From Bacillota bacterium (GTDB lineage: Bacteria > Bacillota > Sulfobacillia > RBS10-35): DNA of 9,285 bases. The notes beneath the pieces are model-generated. The model did not search any database. It saw nothing but the letters and a program-made list of their open reading frames with translations, and was not told the DNA's origin. Both the position numbers and the translations under genes were made by a program. The stretch spans positions 1 to 9,285 of the forward strand of contig JASBVX010000034.1 in assembly GCA_029960865.1 (NCBI GenBank). The letters run 5' to 3'. This document shows positions 5,915-9,285 of this stretch, piece after piece; the first letter of the stretch is position 1; every line of letters starts with the position of its first letter.

Positions 5915-6440
5915 TCGGGTCATCCTGACCCTTTACACCTTTTCCCTGGCGTTTGTGTCGCTGGGGGCCCTTCTTTTGGCCCTGGGATGGTCCAAGCCTA
6001 TGGAGGGGGTGCAGGAAGTTTTGCTTTCCAGCAGCGGCCGGGTGGTTCTGGGGATGGTGGCCACCATCTTTTTCGGGGTTAGCGTGCGCCTCCTCTGGTT
6101 CGCCTTTCGCCGCCCCCAGCGCTACCGGGCGGTGGTCCATCAGGGAGATCTGGGGGAGGTGCGGATCACCCTGGAGGCGGTGGAAAACCTGGTGCAGCGG
6201 GTGGCCCGGGGCGTGCAGGGGGTCAGGGAAGTAAAGCCTGCGGTGGCGCGGGGGGAACGGGGTCTGGAGGTCTACTTGCGCCTCTGGGTGGCCCCTGATG
6301 TGAACATCCCCCGGCTGGCGGATCTCCTGCGCCAGGAGATCCGCCGCTATGTCGAGGATGTGGTGGGGGTCGAGGTGGTCCAGGTGGATCTGTCGGTGGA
6401 GAACATCACCTCGGAAAACCGCCGGGCGAGGGTGGAATGA
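5901..6440 (+). CDS. amaP: Alkaline shock response membrane anchor protein, AmaP-like
   Basis: AmaP-family proteins anchor Asp23 to the cell membrane. This one has two transmembrane helices (about 7-29 and 44-67 from TTG 5901) and a soluble C-terminal domain of about 100 residues. That domain includes GEVRITLEAVENLVQRVA, GLEVYLRLWVAPDVNIP, a helix RLADLLRQEIRRYVEDVVG and VEVVQVDLSVENI. Its order of elements matches Asp23 itself. TTG 5901 is preferred because GGGAGG (5889-5894) is six bases upstream and gives a typical GIFDRVILTLY N-terminus. ATG 5880 in the same frame would add seven polar residues but has a site only one base away. Either start overlaps the asp23-type gene, so the two are probably translationally coupled. 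The stop overlaps the next gene as ATGA. Confidence 0.85.
   Translation: MGIFDRVILTLYTFSLAFVSLGALLLALGWSKPMEGVQEVLLSSSGRVVLGMVATIFFGVSVRLLWFAFRRPQRYRAVVHQGDLGEVRITLEAVENLVQRVARGVQGVREVKPAVARGERGLEVYLRLWVAPDVNIPRLADLLRQEIRRYVEDVVGVEVVQVDLSVENITSENRRARVE
6317..6345 (+). repeat. Perfect 13-bp inverted repeat within amaP
   Basis: GGCGGATCTCCTG (6317-6329) and CAGGAGATCCGCC (6333-6345) are exact reverse complements separated by CGC. The mRNA would form a 13-bp stem with a 3-nt loop. It lies in frame in the helix LADLLRQEIRR of the AmaP-like protein. There is no downstream T-tract, so it is not a standard terminator. The function is unknown. Confidence 0.9.
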
Positions 6441-6667
6441 GGGAAGACTACCGCTGGTGGGAAATTTGGGCCCGTCACCGGGGGAAGATTGTAGGGACGT
6501 TCCTCGGGCTGGCTTTTGGCTTTTTGACCTATTGGGTAGGCATCTGGTGGGCCCTTTTTATTGCCGGTGCCGGCCTTTTCGGCTACTGGGTGGGCCGGGA
6601 ATGGGATGAGGAGCAGCGCTCTGTGGCGGAATGGGTGGAGCGGCTTTTGCCACCCCGCTGGCGTTAG
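6437..6667 (+). CDS. DUF2273 family small membrane protein
   Basis: This 76-residue protein of the DUF2273 family is commonly found beside asp23 and amaP genes. It has a polar, Trp-rich N-terminus (DYRWWEIWARHRGK), then two closely spaced hydrophobic helices (about 17-34 and 37-53) rich in Gly and aromatics, and a charged C-terminal tail (54-76). ATG 6437 overlaps the amaP stop (ATGA), with purine-rich GAGGGTGG just upstream at 6428-6435. The biochemical function is unknown. Position and topology suggest an accessory part of the Asp23-AmaP membrane complex. Confidence 0.88.
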   Translation: MREDYRWWEIWARHRGKIVGTFLGLAFGFLTYWVGIWWALFIAGAGLFGYWVGREWDEEQRSVAEWVERLLPPRWR

Positions 6668-6677
6668 GGGGAGGGTC

Positions 6678-7148
6678 ATGGCGGAAGAGACGGAGAGCCG
6701 GGTGCGGGGGCCCCGGAGTCTGGGGCGGGTTGAAGCCATGAGGGCCTTGTACCAGGAGGATGTGGGAGGCCCGGCGGCGGAGTTGTCCCTGGCCTACCTC
6801 ATCGAGGCGGGGGAGGACGAGGACGGCCAGGAGGGGCGGGATGTGCGAGAAGAAGCCCTGGCCTTTGCCGAGGAGATCGTGATCGGCGTGCGCTCGGCCC
6901 GGCCCGTCATCGACGACCTCATCAACCGGTTCTCCAAAGACTGGCCCCTGGGCCGAATTGCGCCCGTGGAGCGAAACATCTTGCGGATCGCCATCTGGGA
7001 GCTTCTCTATCAGCGGGAGACGCCCCGCAGCGTGGTCATCCACGAAGCGCTGGAGCTGGCCAAGACTTACGGAGGGGCCGATTCTTCCCGCTATATTCAC
7101 GGCGTCCTGGGACAGGTGGCCCGCACCGTGGAAGAGGAAAAAGCTTGA
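6678..7148 (+). CDS. nusB: Transcription antitermination factor NusB
   Basis: NusB binds the boxA RNA of rRNA leader and spacer with NusE (S10) in antitermination complexes. The 156-residue all-helical product shows RGPRSLGRVEAMRALYQED (10-28), INRFSKDWPLGRIAPVERNILRIAIWELLY (82-111) and VVIHEALELAKTYGG (119-133). The C-terminal motif is DSSRYIHGVL (135-144). Two positions that are usually Asn (INEA and INGVL) are His here. A long acidic loop (44-58) replaces the usual short linker. The frame is open upstream to 6561, but that overlaps the DUF2273 gene; ATG 6678 has GGGGGAGGG just before it at 6667-6675. The stop overlaps the TTG start of folD. Confidence 0.95.
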   Translation: MAEETESRVRGPRSLGRVEAMRALYQEDVGGPAAELSLAYLIEAGEDEDGQEGRDVREEALAFAEEIVIGVRSARPVIDDLINRFSKDWPLGRIAPVERNILRIAIWELLYQRETPRSVVIHEALELAKTYGGADSSRYIHGVLGQVARTVEEEKA

Positions 7149-7990
7149 GGGAGCTGGCGGGGCGGCCGGTGGCGGCCCAGGTGGAAGAAGGGATTCAGCG
7201 GCGCCTCCGGGAACGGGCGGCCCGGGGCCGAAGGTTTCCCCTCCTGGCCATCGTCTGGGTGGGGGACGACCCTTCATCGGCCGCCTACATCCGGGCCAAG
7301 GAAAAGGCGGCCCAGAGGCTGGGCATCCCCACCCGCCTGGTTCATCTGGAGGGGAGCTCCGGAGAGGAAGCCATCGGGGCGGCGGTGCAAGAACTTTCAG
7401 AGGATCCCCAGGTGACGGGCGTCTTGATCCAGGCACCCCTTCCTCCCGGGGTGGACTACGAAAGGATCATCCGCCTCCTGGATCCCCGAAAAGACGTGGA
7501 CGGATTCCACCCCCTCAATGCCGGAAAGCTCTTTCGGGGGCGGCCCGAACTGGCACCCTGCACGGCCCTGGGGATCCTTCAACTCTTGCGCCACTACCAG
7601 ATCCCCCTCCGGGGAAAGCACGCGGTGGTGGTGGGACGGAGCAACATCGTGGGGCGACCCACGGCAGCCCTTTTGGAGCAGGCGGATGCCACGGTCACCC
7701 TCTGCCACAGCAAGACAGAGGATCTGGCGGCCCTGGCCCGCCAAGGGGATATCCTGGTGGCGGCCGTCGGCAGCCCTCACTTCATCCGGGCCTCCATGGT
7801 GAAACCGGGGGCGGCGGTGGTGGATGTGGGCATCCGGAGGCAGGATGGAGCCCTCGTGGGGGATGTCCACCCGGAGGTACGGGAGGTGGCGGGAGCTCTT
7901 TCCCCCGTGCCGGGAGGCGTGGGCCCGCTGACGGTGGCCTTTTTGCTGGAGAACGTGGTGAAGGCGGCGGAATACCTTGACCCTCTTTGA
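7145..7990 (+). CDS. folD: Bifunctional methylenetetrahydrofolate dehydrogenase / methenyltetrahydrofolate cyclohydrolase
   Basis: FolD interconverts 5,10-methylene-, 5,10-methenyl- and 10-formyl-tetrahydrofolate using NADP, feeding purine and fMet synthesis. The product is 281 residues, the normal length. Key features are VGDDPSSAAYIRAKEKAA with the catalytic Tyr48 and Lys52, GVLIQAPLP (92-100), KDVDGFHPLNAGKL (116-129), and PCTALGILQLL (138-148). The nucleotide-binding part carries VVVGRSNIVGRP (161-172), ATVTLCHSKTEDL (182-194), VVDVGI (225-230) and PVPGGVGPLT (254-263). The TTG start at 7145 overlaps the nusB stop (TTGA), with AGAGG at 7133-7137 seven bases away. Small departures from the consensus are QAPLP for QLPLP and PCTA for PCTP. 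No catalytic residue appears to be missing. Confidence 0.97.
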   Translation: MRELAGRPVAAQVEEGIQRRLRERAARGRRFPLLAIVWVGDDPSSAAYIRAKEKAAQRLGIPTRLVHLEGSSGEEAIGAAVQELSEDPQVTGVLIQAPLPPGVDYERIIRLLDPRKDVDGFHPLNAGKLFRGRPELAPCTALGILQLLRHYQIPLRGKHAVVVGRSNIVGRPTAALLEQADATVTLCHSKTEDLAALARQGDILVAAVGSPHFIRASMVKPGAAVVDVGIRRQDGALVGDVHPEVREVAGALSPVPGGVGPLTVAFLLENVVKAAEYLDPL

Positions 7991-9236
7991 TCTCCCCGCT
8001 CCGAAGAAAGTTTCGGAAGTGGCCCGCATGATCCAGGAAATCTTCCTGGAAGAGCCTCCCTTCCAGGATCTTTGGGTGGAAGGGCAGCTGGCTGACGTCC
8101 ATGTGGCCCTCTCGGGCCACCGCTACTTCACCTTGAGGGACGAAGGGGCCCAGCTGAAGGGGGTTCTCTTTTCCGGGGAGGCCCGCCGCATGGCGCGCCT
8201 CTTGGGTGTCCTTCCCGTCCTGGAGGACGGTTTGCAGGTGTTGGCCCACGGGCGCCTGGGCTTTTACGAAAAGGGAGGCCAGGTCCAGCTCTACTGCGAT
8301 ATGGTGCTTCCCCAGGGGGGAGGGCTCTTGCAGGCGGAGCTGGAGGCCCGCAAGAAGCGGCTGGAAGAAGAAGGGCTCTTTCGCCCGGAGCGAAAGCGGC
8401 CCCTTCCTCCTTTCCCCAAGCGGATTGGCCTCATCACATCCCCCAGGGGAGCGGCGGTGCGGGATATGGTCCACATCATTCAGCGCCGCTGGCCCGGGAT
8501 GGAGATCCTGATCGTGCCCGTCAAGGTCCAGGGGGACGGGGCCGCTGCCGAGATGGTGGCGGCTTTGGCGTTGGCCAACGATCCCTCCCTTGGCCTGGAT
8601 GTGTTGATTTTGGGAAGGGGTGGAGGCTCCTTCGAGGACCTGTCCCCCTTCCAGGAAGAAGAACTGGTGCGGGCCGTGGCCATGTCCCGCCTGCCGGTGG
8701 TGTCGGCTGTGGGCCATGAAACTGACGTGACCCTGGTGGATTTTGCCGCGGACGTGCGGGCGCCCACCCCTTCGGCGGCGGCGGAGCTGGTGACCCCCCT
8801 CAAATCCCACGTGATGAACCAGGTGGAGACCTTCAGAGAAAGGATGGCTCACGCCCTGCGCCGGCGGGTGGAGAGGGAAAGGCGCCACTTGCGCCTCTTG
8901 GCCCTCAACCTTCACCCCAAGCGGCAAAAGCTGCGGGTGGAAAATGACCGCCAGCAGCTGGATGACATGTTTGCCGCCCTGCAGCGGGCCATCAGAAACC
9001 GCGTGCTCCTGGGCTCTTTGAAGGTGGAAAGCTTGGAAAAGAGGCTGAGGACCTTGAATCCTCTTTCCGTCGTGGAACGGGGATATGCGGTGGTGACGCG
9101 GGAAGGAAAGGTGGTTACCCGTGCCCTCTCCCTGCCGGTGGGGGCCGCCGTGGAGGTGACCATGGCCGACGGATCCTTCCGGGCCCGGGTGGAAGAGGTC
9201 CGCCGAGGCCGACCTCCGGCCGGGCCAGAACGGTGA
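7977..9236 (+). CDS. xseA: Exodeoxyribonuclease VII large subunit
   Basis: XseA is the catalytic subunit of exonuclease VII, which degrades single-stranded DNA from both ends and needs the small subunit XseB. The 419-residue product has an N-terminal OB-fold (about 30-110) with DLWVEGQLAD and SGHRYFTLRDEGAQLKGVLF. The catalytic domain includes KRIGLITSPRGAAVRDMVHI (148-167), VQGDGAAAEMVAAL (185-198), GRGGGSFEDLSPFQEEELVRA (213-233), VVSAVGHETDVTLVDFAADV (241-260) and RAPTPSAAAEL (261-271). A long charged coiled-coil region follows (about 272-360), then LNPLSVVERGYAVV (360-373). The usual FNEE motif reads FQEE. TTG 7977 starts within folD with only a weak purine-rich site (GGCGGCGGA), so coupling to folD translation is likely. 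An ATG at 8028 would remove a conserved N-terminal part. Confidence 0.97.
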   Translation: MTLFDLPAPKKVSEVARMIQEIFLEEPPFQDLWVEGQLADVHVALSGHRYFTLRDEGAQLKGVLFSGEARRMARLLGVLPVLEDGLQVLAHGRLGFYEKGGQVQLYCDMVLPQGGGLLQAELEARKKRLEEEGLFRPERKRPLPPFPKRIGLITSPRGAAVRDMVHIIQRRWPGMEILIVPVKVQGDGAAAEMVAALALANDPSLGLDVLILGRGGGSFEDLSPFQEEELVRAVAMSRLPVVSAVGHETDVTLVDFAADVRAPTPSAAAELVTPLKSHVMNQVETFRERMAHALRRRVERERRHLRLLALNLHPKRQKLRVENDRQQLDDMFAALQRAIRNRVLLGSLKVESLEKRLRTLNPLSVVERGYAVVTREGKVVTRALSLPVGAAVEVTMADGSFRARVEEVRRGRPPAGPER

Positions 9237-9243
9237 TCCGGCG

Positions 9244-9285
9244 ATGTTCGGGCGAAACGGATCCTTTACTTCCTCCGTGAAAAAG
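9244..9285 (+). CDS. xseB: Possible start of exonuclease VII small subunit (3' partial)
   Basis: From ATG 9244 the frame is open to the window end, giving MFGRNGSFTSSVKK. XseB proteins begin with a short leader and a pattern like SFEEALKRLEEIV; SFTSSVKK fits its first part. GGTGATCC (9232-9239), over the xseA stop, could pair with the 16S tail. xseB normally follows xseA directly. Only 14 codons are visible, so this rests mainly on position. A GTG at 9277 is an alternative start without a Shine-Dalgarno. Confidence 0.45.
   Translation, partial: MFGRNGSFTSSVKK

Noticed and set aside
6958..7980. Open + frame of 340 codons across nusB and folD
   Set aside because: NusB and FolD are unambiguous in other frames; this translation is low-complexity Gly/Pro/Arg.
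7782..8927. Long - strand open frame (381 codons) opposite folD and xseA
   Set aside because: Antisense to a canonical XseA; no motif and biased composition.
1..9285. Mobile element, CRISPR array, defence island or novel multi-gene system
   Set aside because: All genes belong to conserved chromosomal families, with no transposase, integrase, direct-repeat array or composition break seen.

Overview
The window is an almost gap-free, GC-rich stretch (about two thirds G+C on the first line, similar by eye throughout) with every recognisable gene on the + strand. It is chromosomal DNA of an endospore-forming member of the Bacillota. The evidence is a complete spoIIIAA-AH operon followed by an Asp23-type envelope-stress cluster and then nusB-folD-xseA, the same gene order that Bacillus and many Clostridia carry around spoIIIA. 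High G+C, many TTG/GTG starts and strong Leu/Ala/Gly bias would fit a deep, possibly thermophilic clostridia-like lineage, but the genus cannot be read from this window.

Layout: (1) 2-574, the 3' part of an acyl-CoA thioesterase-like protein with two tandem hotdog domains, cut by the window edge. (2) 627-5504, spoIIIAA to spoIIIAH, eight genes overlapping or separated by no more than about 16 bp. They encode the mother-cell half of the SpoIIIA-SpoIIQ channel: AA is the ATPase, AB a GspF-like membrane protein, AC/AD/AE are polytopic membrane proteins, and AF/AG/AH have ring-building domains. (3) 5525-6667, asp23 family, amaP-like and DUF2273 genes, an envelope-associated alkaline-shock cluster. 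(4) 6678-9236, nusB (antitermination), folD (one-carbon folate metabolism) and xseA (exonuclease VII large subunit). A probable xseB starts at 9244 and runs off the end.

Six junctions are short stop/start overlaps (ATGA, GTGA, TTGA or 11-14 nt), so translational coupling is likely through most of the window. Compared with the Bacillus arrangement, accB-accC are missing between spoIIIAH and the asp23 gene, and a thioesterase rather than efp lies upstream of spoIIIAA. I see no mobile element, CRISPR, tRNA, rRNA or foreign island, and no evidence for a wholly new system. The points most worth a second look are a probable CTG start for spoIIIAF, a perfect 13-bp hairpin inside amaP, a possible leaderless start for the asp23 gene, and the Asp23-like C-terminal domain of the AmaP-like protein.
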